Source of the DNA: Silene latifolia
Lineage: Eukaryota; Streptophyta; Magnoliopsida; Caryophyllales; Caryophyllaceae
Reading direction: 5' to 3'
DNA: 64,000 nt
Assembly (NCBI RefSeq): GCF_048544455.1
Contig: NC_133534.1
Coordinates: forward strand, 220,686,292-220,750,291
The translations under genes were made by a program, and so were the position numbers. Within the stretch, counting starts at the first letter, position 1. Each line of letters begins with the position of its first letter. Shown piece after piece: positions 1 through 11,868 of this stretch. The notes under the pieces are model-generated. The model had not been told where the DNA came from and did not search any database. It saw nothing but the letters and a program-made list of their open reading frames with translations.

Positions 1-293
1 AAACGGTCTTCGATGAACTTGAACCGTTTTTCCAGATCAGTCAGTGGTGGAGGGGAATCTTCACCCAGCTTAGATTCGATTGCATCCATTCGGGTCATCA
101 TGAGGTTCACGGCCTCAGTAAGCTTGTTAACAGCATCTTCCATTGCTTGACGTCGGGTTTTTGGCGGCCTTTCTACAAGAAAACCCCGTACTGAGTCAAA
201 ATTTAAAGTAAGAGCCCCTGCACACTTAAGGACACGACCCCTACTTGACTCAAACAAAGACTCGACTTGAGATTGACTAACCAAAGGTTCGAC
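1..293 (-). CDS. N-terminal part of a gag-like open frame (partial)
   Basis: The minus-strand frame is open from about 293 to the window edge without a stop. The first ATG in it is at 143. The part after that ATG (MEDAVNKLTEAVNLMMTRMD...) is predicted to be helical and coiled-coil-like, with Leu, Met and Val at heptad spacing. This matches the N-terminal half of Tat-lineage gag, compared with the LEEQL-type heptads at the start of the gag at 22263. The frame continues about 50 codons upstream of the ATG with no stop. That is either chance or a coding extension, as in Tat relatives that have a reading frame ahead of gag. The C-terminal capsid and zinc knuckle would be outside the window. Confidence 0.5.
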
Positions 294-1236
294 TCACGGT
301 TGGATCTAGACCTTGGTTCATTTTAGACTCGACAAAACAACATGACTCAAACTGTCATAGCACGATTCTAAACTGGACTCGGTGTGACTAAACCCGTGAT
401 TGGACTAACATAGCCCATAGGTTCGAGTGAAACGCCCTAAATGGCCTAGCTTGGGCGTTTTTGTGGACTATCCTAGACCAAAAGGTCGACCAACATGACT
501 CAAAGCCCAAGAGGTGAGCTTGGGTGACCCAACAAGGTCGTGTTCTAGACTCTTAGAACGAAACACACCCGGCCTAACACGGCCATGACCCGGACACGAC
601 TTGACGCATTTCATGCTTGGTTGAGGTTCGAGATGAATTTTGGATTGATTTTGAAAAACGAAGGATTGATTTGAAAATGAGATTTGAAATGGGCAAAGAT
701 GCGGCTATAAGAGCTCATTTTGGCCGAAATTTCTAGTCCTATTTGGGCAGCATTCCGCGTTTTTAAAACCATGCTATTTTGAAAGTAAGTTGTTCAAAAG
801 TTCGGTTTTGAAAAGGACCTGGGAAATTTCGAAAAAGACTCGGGAAAGCAAATTGCACATTGTCATTCTCATGTTATAAGGATGTATGCTCCTAGACATC
901 TCTAAGTCTCGGCAAGTCTTCTACAAGAAGGTCTATGCCCTCCATCCTTTTGCGGTCTTATAGAGCAAGGTGTCTTAAGGTAAAGTACCTAGAAGATCGT
1001 CCCCACCATCAAGAACCACGCGAGGCGAAGTGGAAGCGAGCAATGTGCAGCTTCCTAGCATAGTGGGACGTCGCCCCCACGCATCACGAAGAAACGCCCC
1101 GGGACGGCCCGGCAAGTCCTTAAGGGTTTATGCATGAATCGTAGCACTATGAGTAATGTTTTACTTTCCAACACTTTTTTTTCAAGTTTCACCTCGGAGG
1201 AAAAGACCCTAGAAACACAGTGTAACTAGTCCTCTT
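294..1236 (-). other. Untranslated leader of the left Tat element
   Basis: No credible coding frame. The region lies between the primer binding site and the gag-like frame. It contains many short words built on GACTCGA/CTCAAAC and a stretch rich in GGACGACC/GGCCCGG near 1070-1120. I see no RNA gene or repeat array here. Confidence 0.5.
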
Positions 1237-1254
1237 TTCCCACGTGAGTCGCCA
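1237..1254 (-). other. Primer binding site, TGGCGACTC type
   Basis: On the minus strand the sequence directly after the LTR end is TGGCGACTCACGTGGGAA. The first nine bases are the same as in the Tat element at 21467. This TGGCGACTC start is typical of Tat/Ogre elements, usually attributed to tRNA-Arg priming. It is separated from the LTR end (CA at 1260) by about five bases. Confidence 0.75.
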
Positions 1255-1259
1255 AATCG

Positions 1260-4200
1260 TGGACAAGGCCCTCGGGGGCTCGCGTCCGCGGGATCCACAC
1301 TGGCATAATCGACTCGAGGTTCTTTCGAATCGAATTAAGACAAATTAGAGTCGCCACCAAGTTTTTTGGGAACTTGGAACCGTTCAAGTCAACTTTACAC
1401 CTTTCATCGAAAAGCATAAAGCCAATCGACTACGAGTGATTAAAGATAAAGACTTGTACCCTATATCACTCGATTTGAATGACTCTCGTAATCCAATGGT
1501 ATTTAGACGGATCCACAAACCATAGATCTTGAGTAAGGGGTGAGGGTACGTGTTGGGAAGCCCATAAGGACACCCAACCCCGCCCGTCAATAACGGCCTC
1601 TACTAAGTCAAGTGTCGGATTTCAAACAAGGTCATAGCTACTACGATGTATGATATGCAAACGTTGTTTTAACCCTATCATGTGACAACAATTTCTATGT
1701 CGTTTTAGATGCAACTAAACTAACTTTGTCAAAGTTGTAATTTAGCATGTGGGTTGATTGATCTAGCAGCATTCAAACGAAACAAACAAGGCTTGATGGG
1801 GAATGGGGGAGCCGTTGGGATCTACCTATTACAAACCAGGCATTTCATGCCGACACAACAACAAATTAAAGATACAACTCGATCTAAATACAAAACTATA
1901 CACACGATGCAATACACGGCCATTTGGCCTAGAAAACCGTGCACAAGAGGGGTGACTCACGGCCTACATGACACACGGCCTTGGGTCACTCCTCGTGATG
2001 TGTGCTTTCGCTTAATCTCATCGAATTAGACATAGGGCTATGCACCAAAGCATGCATTAGCATAAACCGGGCCATGTTGCTTTAAACAACATGCGGTTTA
2101 CTACGCTCCTACAAGCATTGGGGAACAACCGTCTAACCAAACAAGACTAAGGTTTTTTCTGAAGAGGTTTTGACTCAATAAAAGAAAGCTAACTCGAAGA
2201 TTACAACTCGATAAACAAACTATAAATTTCAAGCTACAAAACAACAAAGAACAAATGATAAACAAGGAAAGAAAAACGAAATGAGAAAGACGGGAGACAC
2301 GACCCACTCACGCCCCAAACCAACGGCCACCCTCACGGCCAAGACAAGGCCAACCTAGTTCCTAGGTTAGGTTCATTGGTTAGATCGAATGACTGCGAAA
2401 CGGATTAGAAAACGAATTAGAAAACAAGTTATAAAACAGGTTGATCGATTGAGAAGAAACGCGCGAGTGTGTTATTCTACGCGGCCTAAAGGGTCCAATT
2501 AGGTCAGATATCATAAGATTAATGCTTACTCGTCGAGTGTTAATAGGAAGGTGCTAATCACGCACTCCTATGCTAGCGAGAAATCAAGTGAAAAGAAAGA
2601 TGTATTCAATTAGGTTATAGAATTGTTAATCGATTTTTAAAGCTATGTCGATGCCACCTAACATGTCTAATTAGGTTATTAAATTAATCTAATGTCATCT
2701 AAATACGTCATATGTTAACAATCAGAGGTTAAACTAACATACAACGGATCCTAGGGTGTGTCGAATTGGCCGAAATAACAAAGGGGTCAAAAGCGAAGAG
2801 CGAAGTTAGAAATTCGTTTATTTATGCCCTACCTTGAACACGAGGATATGTAAATGAGACGGGGGTGTACGACCGACTGAAGTAGCGGTTTATTTTCCCA
2901 TCTCAAGTCAACGCGGGTGTTCATGGTGGTACTTTAACTCATACTCGGACTAAACTAATTTCATAGTTAATTAAATGATAAACAAAACGATAAACGAAAT
3001 AAAACGAGACAATAAAAAACAAACATAAAACAAACGAAATAAAAGGGAAAAGAGGAGGATTTGATACACCCTCAACCTACATGTATCGTTGACACCGTCT
3101 TGGGTCGTAATCGATGGTAGATTTTATCTCGAGAGGCCGTCGTCGACGAAGAAACAAAGCAACACGCGTTTTTTGACAAATCTGGACAGCAACTTTCAAA
3201 CGATGATATCTCCCTCGTTTCACGACGAAAATTCGATTTAAAAGATGTTTTGAAAACTAGAAAGAGAGGAGAACAGGGATCTTAAAGCAACCCCTGCTCG
3301 TTTTGGGTTATTGGGCACGAAAAACGAGCACAAACAGAACTGGACAGACAAGAATAAACCGCGAAAACAGAGTGTATAACACTCTGTTTTTCGAGGGATT
3401 TCGTGTACTCTCAAGGGCAATTTGGCTCGTAAATCTTTGTCTAATGTGTAGATGGATGTTATGTGGTTAATTAGGAACAAGAAAATCGAGTTTTGATGGA
3501 GGTTTGATGGAGGAACGAGTTGCTTTTTGAGGAGGACACACAAACAGTTCAGTTTGTGTGTCGGTTTTGTTTAGGGTTTTTGGGAGGCAATTAGGGTTTG
3601 TTTCTGAGGTTTAAAGCGTGTGGGTGATGGTAGGATGTATGGAGAACTTAGAGGAATGAATGTATGGTGAAGGGGTGGTATTTATAAGGAGTTAAAGTAG
3701 GTTAAAAGAGAGGGAGAGGCAGTCGGGCTTCATCACGCATGGCTGCTGTCCAGCAGCTTTTGTGAGGGTTTGAGAGGGGTTTTCTTGGTGATTAAGCTAG
3801 GATAATATGGGTAGGATACTAGGGTATGGGTTAGGGTTAATGGGTACGGGTCTTGGTGGTATTTGGAGCGGGTTTTGGGCTTGGGAATTGGCACGCAAAA
3901 CAGGGGGGGGGGGCTGTTTGTTGCGGGCTGTTTGTGAGGGATTTGGGACGAGAATTTGGGCCATGGATAGGGGGTTCGAACTAAGGTGGATGGGTATTGG
4001 TCTAGGTTGGTTAATGTACTCGAGATTCGTGCCAATTCGTAAAGAAAACGGGCTCAAAAACCGAGCTAAAATCGAGCTCAAAAAACAAGTTTAAAAAACG
4101 AGTTTTCTTCGCTTTTTAAAATCGATTTTTCAAATCAAATAACCCATTAAAATAAATGACTTTTCAAATCAAATATACTCATAAAATGATTTTTCAAATC

Positions 4201-4512
4201 AAATATTTATTTTATTTTCAATAAAATAAACTTGGGAAAATAAATTCAAAATAAAATAAAATAAATTGAATTTACCTTAAAAAAGCTTTAATTTAAATAT
4301 CATTTAAATTAGTAAAATGAACTCACTTAAAAAAACATTAATTTAAATATCATTTAAATTAAGAAAATACTTCATCGACGACGCCCATTCTACATCGTAA
4401 AACGAGCTCCAAATAATGACAATGACAACTAAAGAATACATGTGTCCTATCATCATCGGGTGTTTGTCGGGTTCTCTATAAATTCCAATATCGACGGATA
4501 CGGGTATCTACA
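1260..4512 (-). repeat. 5' LTR of the left Tat element (about 3.25 kb)
   Basis: On the minus strand it begins TGTAGATACCC at 4512 and ends ...CTTGTCCA at 1260, followed by the primer binding site. It shares with the other Tat LTRs the conserved 'gtcgccacca' block near 1350 and a degenerate version of the block near 1500-1600 (GGTGAGGGTACGT, CCCGCCCGTC). An AT-rich stretch at 4120-4380 has partly repeated units containing TTTCAAATCAAATA and ATTTAAATATCATTTAAATTA. A run of eleven G lies near 3903. The frames of 60-120 codons in it have no recognisable product. Confidence 0.7.
3679..3686 (-). promoter_or_regulatory. Probable TATA box of the left Tat LTR
   Basis: The minus strand reads CCTTATAAATACCACCCC here, a good plant TATA box inside the LTR. 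No independent start-site evidence is visible. Confidence 0.5.
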
Positions 4513-5165
4513 AGATGAAAAAATGGAAAAATGTCGAATGAATGAATGGAAAAAAAAAACAAGTTCCAAAAAGAATGGGAATTTGAGTTGTCAATTCACA
4601 AAGAAGAAGAGATTTTGAAGTAACTTCCACGTCCAAATGAAATTTTTGGGAAGTTCACTTATGATTTGTATTGAGTAGTAGCAAATTTTCTGTTTTTCGC
4701 TCAATTTTTGTCAATTGATTATGGGTTGGGTTTTGGATTGAGCATTCATGCACACTTTGGCTAGTTGTTAGCTTGACATAGCTCCACTTTCCATAATACA
4801 TTTGTTCCCCCTTCTAACCTATTTCAATAAACCTTCTTCTTGCCATTAGCTTCTTTCTATGCTTGAATTATTGAGTGTTTTGACTTGTGGTTTTGAAATG
4901 ACTACCATATTAGATTGCGGGCTCACTCTCATGAGTCGAGGATAGATGAGTGCTACTCATACAAATATTCTTCCACATATAAATGAGTATTGAGTGAATC
5001 GTGAGAGTCCAAAATCAAAAGATCATGCAATGGCCGAAAAGTTCATTTAAAATCATTCATTCTACGCCGCCATGTAAATCTCATCCATGTTTATGCATTA
5101 TCTTTATGCTCATGTTGTTTCGGAATTTGAGTCATTATGTTTATTGGTTTGTTTTGGGATTACGC
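4513..5165 (+). mobile_element. Internal 3' fragment of an older Athila-like element (level 0)
   Basis: No coding frame. This piece directly abuts the left Tat LTR on one side and the Athila LTR on the other. Its continuation is at 57799, where GAGGACAAGCAAGAGG and a polypurine tract (TTGGGGGAGTT) precede an LTR start. Joined conceptually across the nest, it is the untranslated 3' region of a plus-strand Athila-type element. The final five bases, TACGC (5161-5165), are the left target-site duplication of the inserted Athila. The assignment is by position and the downstream PPT; the sequence itself has no protein signal. Confidence 0.55.
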
Positions 5166-7221
5166 TGATGGTATCAAGTTATACCTCGCAAGTGCACGAT
5201 TTTATCGTTGTACACTCTAGAGGGTCGATCCCACAAGGAGTAAGGGTGATTACTAATTGTCTATATTCTTGAGCTTAGCTAAGTCGATATAAAACAAGAG
5301 GGTGGTAACAAACTAGCACTAAACTAACAAATTTAAAGACTATAAACTAGACAAGATAAGAACAAGATAAAAGATAAAGGATAGATCAAATAAAGAGAAG
5401 GACTAGAACTCGGTTCGACCATGAATATGAGTAATTCCACATACTAATCGTCTCGGCTAATCAAAAGGGGTAGGTAGGTAAGGGGGAGATGGCTCTAATT
5501 CGCCTAAGACCTCCCTCTCGGGTTCGAAATAGGACACTAGCTACCCCGATTAACCCCCCTCTCGGGTTCGAAAGCCGGTATCCCTAATTCAAAACCCGAC
5601 AACCCCAAGAACATGCATTTTCCCAAGGAGGTCAAGTAAATGGTCAAGGTCATTAAACCCTCATCGTATTCCGGGTCATCCCACTCCCTCTCTCGAGGGT
5701 CGATTTCAAACACTAATCTAGAGGCACCCTCCCTCGGTTCTCCCTTTCGGTCTCAACCTTAGTCGGTGACAAGGGTCGGTTCCCAAATATCCAACTAACG
5801 ACCTAACCAACTCTCGTTGGTGGGCAAGGGTCAAAAGTCGACAATACCCAAGGACCAAACCTTAAACATGCAATTCCTCTAAACTACCCTCACCAATTTC
5901 CTCCAACTAATTAGCCTTAGTGATAATTAATTAGTGAAATTACCCATACCGAGTCAAACCGAGTCCTAGAAGGAGACTACTCACTAATCATGTTGTTAAA
6001 GGCAAAATAAACAATAAAGATGGAGTCTTTAAACATAAACATGGGTGGAAGATGAATTCTACTTCTAAACATGCAACAACCCAACAATAATTATGAAGAA
6101 AGGTGATTTAATCTAATAACAAGGTTTAGTAAACTAAAAGACACAATCTTTAACCCAATACACTCAAAGATTGAATCTTTGAGTGTAAATAACAAGGATG
6201 AGCAAAAGAAAGAGAATCAAAGAGAAGATGAACAATGAAAAGATGAACAATGGTGAAAACAAGAACAGTCGAACAACAAAGATGCAAATTTAATATAAAC
6301 AATCAAACAAACTTGAAGGAAAAACAAATGTAAACAAATGAAAATAGAGAGAGAAATAATACCAATCAAATAGCAAGAAAGGAATTAGGATAGAAAAATA
6401 AAGAAGGAGGAACCTTCAATCTTCTTACAACCCAACTCCAATTACTAATCAATTGAAGAACTTGTCTAATTAAGGAATGATTAATTAAAAGATTAACAAG
6501 GTTTGAAGCTTTGAAAGGGAAATAAATTCAGATCTGGGAATGTGTGTACAAATGGTTAAGGGAGGGGGTATATATAGTTTCCACCAAGATTAGGATAGGA
6601 TTCGAAATGGGCTTTAAAAGACGACTTTGCACTCCCGGCCGATCAACCGGCCGCCGGTCCTCTGGCCGGCTGGGAGGTTCCTGGAAGTTGAATTAACATT
6701 TTAAAGTCATCAGGTATGCTTGGCCGGTCAACCGGCTGCCGGTCCCTGACCGGCTGGGGCACCTTTGACTTGGAACTTGACTTTTAGCCTTTGGGGGAAC
6801 TCCCAGCCGGCTGGCCGGCTGCCGGTCTTTTGACCGGCTGGGAGATTCCTGTATCTTTCTTCAAAAATTTGTGTTTTCAGCTTGAACGTTCTCCCAGCCG
6901 GCTGGCCGGCTGCCGGGCCACCGGCTGGGAATACCTCTTTGCTTGGTTTCAGCTTCAGTTTTATATATCTGCACTCCCAGGCCTACCGGCTGGGGATGCT
7001 TCCTCAGCTTCATTTCCTTCTACTTCCAATGCATAGCCAAGTCAACCCGTCTTCCTTGCTTCGTTTCACCCGTTCCCGCCTCAATTTCTGCATGTAGGCC
7101 AAAATGTCATAGTAAAGGGAATCGGGACACAAAACACGAGAAAGGACGATCAAAACTGACTCAAATGGAGTCGGTTGGCATGAAAATAGAGGGGAAAAAG
7201 GCGTAAAAGGATCCTATATCA
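5166..7221 (-). repeat. 3' LTR of the Athila element
   Basis: Mate of 55732-57798, with the same ends. It carries an 11-bp deletion near 6979 relative to the mate, inside the fifth GC-rich hairpin copy. There is no coding content. A stretch 'ccctctcgggttcgaaa' occurs twice near 5510-5575. On the minus strand a TATA-like CTATATATACC lies at about 6569-6579, which could be the LTR promoter. Confidence 0.92.
6633..6995. repeat. Array of five GC-rich hairpins in the Athila LTR
   Basis: Five units at 6633-6675, 6721-6759, 6802-6842, 6893-6930 and 6975-6995 (the last truncated). Each is built as CCCAGCCGG...CCGGCTGGG with an inner GGCCGGCTGCCGG core, so each can fold on itself. They are spaced about 85 bp apart and separated by unrelated AT-richer spacers of 40-50 bp. 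The mate LTR has the same five units at about 57200-57575, with the fifth complete. The same motif forms a six-unit array at 12076-12512 of this element. Confidence 0.85.
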
Positions 7222-7236
7222 AACCTCCCCACACTT
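7222..7236 (-). other. Polypurine tract of the Athila element
   Basis: On the minus strand AAGTGTGGGGAGGTT lies immediately before the LTR start TGATATAGG. This is the expected plus-strand primer. Near-identical copies occur further inside the element (see the next entry). Confidence 0.85.
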
Positions 7237-10137
7237 GAACCTTACTCGTCCCCGAGTAAGTCCTCAACTAATGTAAAACTAAGATAAATATGGAGAGTGG
7301 GTGCACAATATAAGCACCACTCAACAATGCTACTAATTAAGCCGATCGAGTATTAGCGCACTCAACGCCCCTTCAACTCGCAATTTGACACTTATGAGGG
7401 AAGAGTGCCCTATTGCAAGGCAAGTTGGGTCTTGCTACAAAATTTTTGACACATCCATCATGAAAGCACGTAATCAATAAATAGAATGCATCTAACAAAA
7501 TGATCCACTTTCCTCATCTAAGTGGCCGAATTTTTCAAACAACAGAACACGGTCTTGGTCGGGAGTACCGTCTCAGAAGTGCCAATTGAGGTGCCAACCC
7601 CCTAAGCGTGACTAAAGCAACCCTTGTGTGACCAATGCTCAAGAAACAAATTCAAGAGCGGGGAAAGGGGAGAAAGGGCAAGACCGCCGAGAATTACAAA
7701 ACCGACACGAGATTCAACCAAAGGACCCATGACTAAGGGGACCAAGGCAACGACATCCTCACGGTTTTCACTCGTCACTCAATGAAAGAACAGGGTGATT
7801 TTTGTGACCAATAGTAACCAAAATCACTCAACTAACTCAACTAGCGAAAACGTGCCCGCAATCTAATGTGTAAGACCGTCCTATGTCCGATGAAATGCAA
7901 CAATGGTAGAGTGCACACAAAAATGAAGCAAGGGTTAAAACGGGGCTAAGGAGAAGGTCGAAACGGGATTGGTGCAAGCACCGTTTGGACATGTGGAGCT
8001 CAAATCAAGAATTATCGACACATCACATCCCATTTCTTATTGCAACACATGAGACACGTCTATGCCCTAACATAGCATTGATGACCAAAACTATGCAAAA
8101 ATTGCATAAACCCAACTCAAATAGGAAAAATTTGATAAAACTCCTCTTATTTCAACAAATGGTAACGTCTACACCGTAACAATGGCTCGATTTTCAAAGC
8201 CATGCAAAAAATGTGTAAACCCGACTCATCTTTGGAAAAACATCAGTTTGCCCTTTTTATTTAGCAACGGCTTTTTCTACCCCATTTAATGATGAGGAGG
8301 GGTGTTGCTTGCCTTTTTCTTTCCCTTATAACATATATACAACACGACTCACTATTTTTTTGATTTTTTTTATAACATTTTCACTTTTCTATTTTTTTTT
8401 TCCAAAACCACTTATTTAACTACAACGCCAAATTCACATCAAATTCCGATCCATGTGGACGTGCATGTCATCCACCATCACGACCCAAATCACCTCCTAC
8501 AACACAACTACAAAAACCGACCAATTCTTGATTAAGGAAGGGTGGTTATGGGAATGTAGCTATTTCGGTGGGTTTGCCAAATGAAAAGGCTAAGCTCAAA
8601 GGGGGTGAATCAAAAAGGGAAACGATGTAGGGGAGAAAACAAGGCTATTTGGCTATGTGAGGTTCATAAAAAATGATTTTTGCTTCATATCATGTGCACA
8701 AAAATGTAATGCAATTTCACGGTCTAAGGACGATGCGACACACTTATGCGTAATAATGTGACACGCCTCGCGAGGAGACCTACTCTCGAACCTAGATGAG
8801 GGCGGGGTATGAATGTACCCACCCTAGGAGACTCTACCCTTACTTTTGAGTAGCTAAGTCGAGCCTAAAGTCTAGTCTACGGCCCTTGTTCTCACAAGAT
8901 CGGTCCAAACTCATTGGTCAAGCCCGCCTCCCTCGGCTAACTAAGAGGCCACGGGTGCGAGTCACGAGGAGGGGAAAGGCACAATTGGACACAATAGTTC
9001 ATCATGGGGGTACTTGGTTCCCTTCCTTGACCATGTTCTTTCTCAAAAATTTATATACAAACTCAATGCAACATGAAGGAAAAAACAACACATATTTACA
9101 TGTGAACAAATGCAAGCAAGAAAAGGGAATAAACATAAGGTAAACATGCAACAATTTGAACTAATCCTAGCAGCACATCAACACCAACAATCCACAAGTT
9201 CCCCAAGGGAACATCCAAGGCACAAAATCTCATTCTCCTTCATATATACAAGATACAAAAAGAAAGAACGGAAAAGGAGTAAGAGATTAGAACGAGTTTA
9301 CCAAGCGACTTCTAGCTCCTTTTTGCCTCAAATGGTCGATGTCTATGCCAAAGGTTAGCCAAACATATATATACAATGCAATATTTTTGAATTTTTCAGA
9401 AATTTTTCACTTTTTAGGCATTTTATCAAAATTATAAGCATTTACAAATATAAACAAATATTCACAAGAGTGGATATTTCCCTCCCCACACTTGAAATGT
9501 ACATTGTCCTCAATGGACAAAAGCATAGGGAGTGAATACGAAAAAGAAAGGAACATATTTTTGAATTTTTGAATTTTCAAAAGAAAAATAACATATTTTT
9601 TTGGGATTTTTTGTTTTTGAAAAATTAAAAAGACATATTTTTGTTGATTTTTAATATATGAATTTCCTCCCCACACTTATTTATTTACATTACTTCCAAA
9701 TGGAAATAAATGTGTGGAGGAAATTAAAATGAAAAGACATGTTTTTGGGTTTTTCTCATATTTTTTTTAGGCCCTCCCCACACTTATTTATAGACATGGG
9801 AGGGCAATGTAGTGAAATAAATTAACATGTTTTTGGTTGGTTTTAGTCATTTTTCAAATTTTTAGTTGGTTTTTATTTTGAAAATGCAATGCATGCTCTA
9901 TTCTATATGCTATATTTAAATGACAATGCAAGGTATACTAAGTGAATGCAATGTATAAATGTGACAATATATTACATAATTGAAATCTAATGCAATCCTA
10001 TATGAATGCAACTAAGTGAATTTCTAACTAGATGCATGCGAGAAATGAAACGTGAATGAGGGAATTTGGATTAAGGGAAGAGGTATACTTGTCAATTTGG
10101 ATTGAAAGGGAGGGAGTGGAGACCTCATTACTAGGCT
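7237..10137 (-). other. Athila 3' untranslated region with three internal PPT-like copies
   Basis: Nearly 3 kb without a credible coding frame, between the third reading frame and the 3' LTR. The core of the polypurine tract (AAGTGTGGGGAGG on the minus strand) recurs at 9480-9493, 9666-9678 and 9773-9785. The copy at 9480 has the extended Athila-style context: TTGAGGACAATG precedes it on the minus strand. Short frames of 60-90 codons here show no recognisable product. AT-rich homopolymer stretches lie at 8350-8400. Confidence 0.7.
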
Positions 10138-11868
10138 CTACTCATACTCTTCATCACCATCACCATCATCATTGCCATCATCATCACCATCATCATGACT
10201 CACCCCGAATTCGGACTCACGGATGAAATCGTCCGTGTTCAAAGGGGCATCCGAGCCAAACTCACTCATCCCCGAGCTCATGCCGACGAACATCCCCTTG
10301 TTTCCTCCGGCACCACTAGAACCTCCCTCAGTGAAGATGGAAGGGGCACCCCCGAACCACCTCGTGTCCTGCCCCTCCCCTTGAGTGGAAGGCGGGGTGG
10401 GGAAAACCGGGGCACTAAAATAGTCGGGCTGCAAATTAATGTCGCCGTAAACAATCCTCCCATCGTCCGGATGTCCGCCATCCGGGAATAAATAGTAAGA
10501 AGGGTGAAGGCCGGAGGGATGCTTGTATTGGTGCCTCATCATGTCATCATAAACCGGGAATTGACCAAGGGAATGGTCGTAGTAAATCCGGTCAAGTCTT
10601 TGTTGAAGCCCATGCCGCTCACTTGCGGCGGTTGCCATAGTAATCTTCATTTCCTCCATGAAGGAAATGAGGTCGTCATGGAGAGGGGGTGGTTGTTGTG
10701 GTTGGTGACTAGAGGACCCCTCCCCTTGTTGGAAGGGCCCGGCAACGAAAGGAGTAGACGGTGTGGCATACCGCAAGGTAGACCTTGCGGGAATGATAGG
10801 TCGGCCACGAGTATACCAAAGATTTGGGTTTTGTTGTTGGGGAATTGAGGGGTCTTCAAGGTTTTCAATTTCAAGCAAATAGTGCTCCGAGTTAGGCACC
10901 ACTTTCATCTTGTCGGGGTTAGGAAGAGGGATAAAATTTCGGTCAACTCCGTCCACCCGAATTTGCCAATAGTCAAGGCCATCATCCGGGTTGGTCTTCA
11001 ACCAATTGAGGTTGTGGTGGATATAATTCTTGAAAAACATCGTATCACCAATCATATATCGCATACCACTCAAGTTGACCCTCCTATTGAGCCTCTTTAG
11101 CAAATGGGTGATTAGTCCACCCACGACAATTGCCGTCGAAGAAGCCGGAGAGTTGCTAAGTCTTTGCAATGTAAGGGCCAAGTGGTGGGCAATGTCGATT
11201 TTGAAGGTAGTGGGGTTGGAACGAAGGTAAGAGCCGAGAATTTCCAATTCCTCCGTTCGGAAATTGTGATTTTCCTCACGGCCAAAAACAGTCCACCCCA
11301 TAAACCGATGCCAAATCCGAATAGCCGCATTATGGACAGTGTTAGCGGCTCTCTTGACCCCCGGAACATCATCTAAACCCGTAATGGCCTTCCATAAGGC
11401 CCCATGGTCAAAGGTCTCGGGTGCCTTATGTGGAGGGCTTGTGTCAAGCCCGAAATGGGAAGCAAAGGTCGGGAGGGTCAAGGAGTAGTCCTTGTTCATC
11501 AATCGGAAATGCAAAAAGGCTACCTTTTGGGATTGACGATGCTTGTCAATACGAAGGGAGCTCAAAAACTCCCATGTTAGACGGGCATAGGTTTTCTCAT
11601 GTATCCCGTACATCATTTTCATTCCTACCCCATCAAACAATTCAAGAGTAACTTGGTCTAGCCCTAACTCCCGCATGGATTGTCTATCAATAAATCGGGT
11701 TGGGGCAATGGGGCGTTTCTTGAATAAAACAAATTTACCTTTCATGGTGATTGAAGTGAATTGGACATCCGGGAAGTCGGGATCGGTGCTCATGTCGCTA
11801 GCCTCCGCCACCATTTCGGCTTGTTGAAGGGCCAAATCTCCCTTTCTCACTCTTTTCTTTGGGGCCAT
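10138..11868 (-). CDS. Athila ORF-1-type protein (third reading frame, env position)
   Basis: Uninterrupted 576-codon frame downstream of pol in the same orientation. The segment around residues 85-180 (LTWEFLSSLRID, then LPTFASHFGLDT) matches the family known as Arabidopsis Athila ORF-1 (Pfam ATHILA ORF-1). This family is found in Athila elements at the place where retroviruses have env. Residues 1-15 are basic (MAPKKRVRKGD). The middle is probably globular and helical. Residues 360-560 are low complexity, with Gln/Pro and Gly/Ser. The tail is Asp/Glu rich (DDGDDDGNDDGDGDEEYE), encoded by a CAT/ATC repeat at 10141-10200. I see no signal peptide or membrane segment, so nothing supports an envelope function. 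No stop or frameshift is visible. The start is the first ATG of the frame. Function is not established. Confidence 0.85.
   Translation of the reverse strand: MAPKKRVRKGDLALQQAEMVAEASDMSTDPDFPDVQFTSITMKGKFVLFKKRPIAPTRFIDRQSMRELGLDQVTLELFDGVGMKMMYGIHEKTYARLTWEFLSSLRIDKHRQSQKVAFLHFRLMNKDYSLTLPTFASHFGLDTSPPHKAPETFDHGALWKAITGLDDVPGVKRAANTVHNAAIRIWHRFMGWTVFGREENHNFRTEELEILGSYLRSNPTTFKIDIAHHLALTLQRLSNSPASSTAIVVGGLITHLLKRLNRRVNLSGMRYMIGDTMFFKNYIHHNLNWLKTNPDDGLDYWQIRVDGVDRNFIPLPNPDKMKVVPNSEHYLLEIENLEDPSIPQQQNPNLWYTRGRPIIPARSTLRYATPSTPFVAGPFQQGEGSSSHQPQQPPPLHDDLISFMEEMKITMATAASERHGLQQRLDRIYYDHSLGQFPVYDDMMRHQYKHPSGLHPSYYLFPDGGHPDDGRIVYGDINLQPDYFSAPVFPTPPSTQGEGQDTRWFGGAPSIFTEGGSSGAGGNKGMFVGMSSGMSEFGSDAPLNTDDFIRESEFGVSHDDGDDDGNDDGDGDEEYE

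Larger units (their letters stand above)
1..4512 (-). mobile_element. Tat-lineage Ty3/gypsy element, 5' part, cut by the window edge
   Basis: Read on the minus strand, this is an LTR (4512 to 1260), a primer binding site, a leader of about 0.9 kb and an open coding frame that runs off the window. The LTR starts TGTAGATACCC, close to the TGTAGATACCTC start of the larger Tat element at 19042. The primer binding site begins TGGCGACTC, as in that element. The bases after the LTR (AGATG, 4513-4517) would be one copy of the target-site duplication; the other copy is outside the window. It sits inside the older Athila-like element whose remains flank the big nest. Assignment to Tat rests on the PBS and LTR resemblance, because no pol is visible. 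Confidence 0.75.

Noticed and set aside
6791..7206. Short frames with AGWPAAG repeats (also 57294-57782)
   Set aside because: They are translations of the GC-rich hairpins in the Athila LTR, not proteins.
10138..11868. Envelope glycoprotein in the env position
   Set aside because: No signal peptide, membrane segment or cysteine pattern; matches the Athila ORF-1 family instead.
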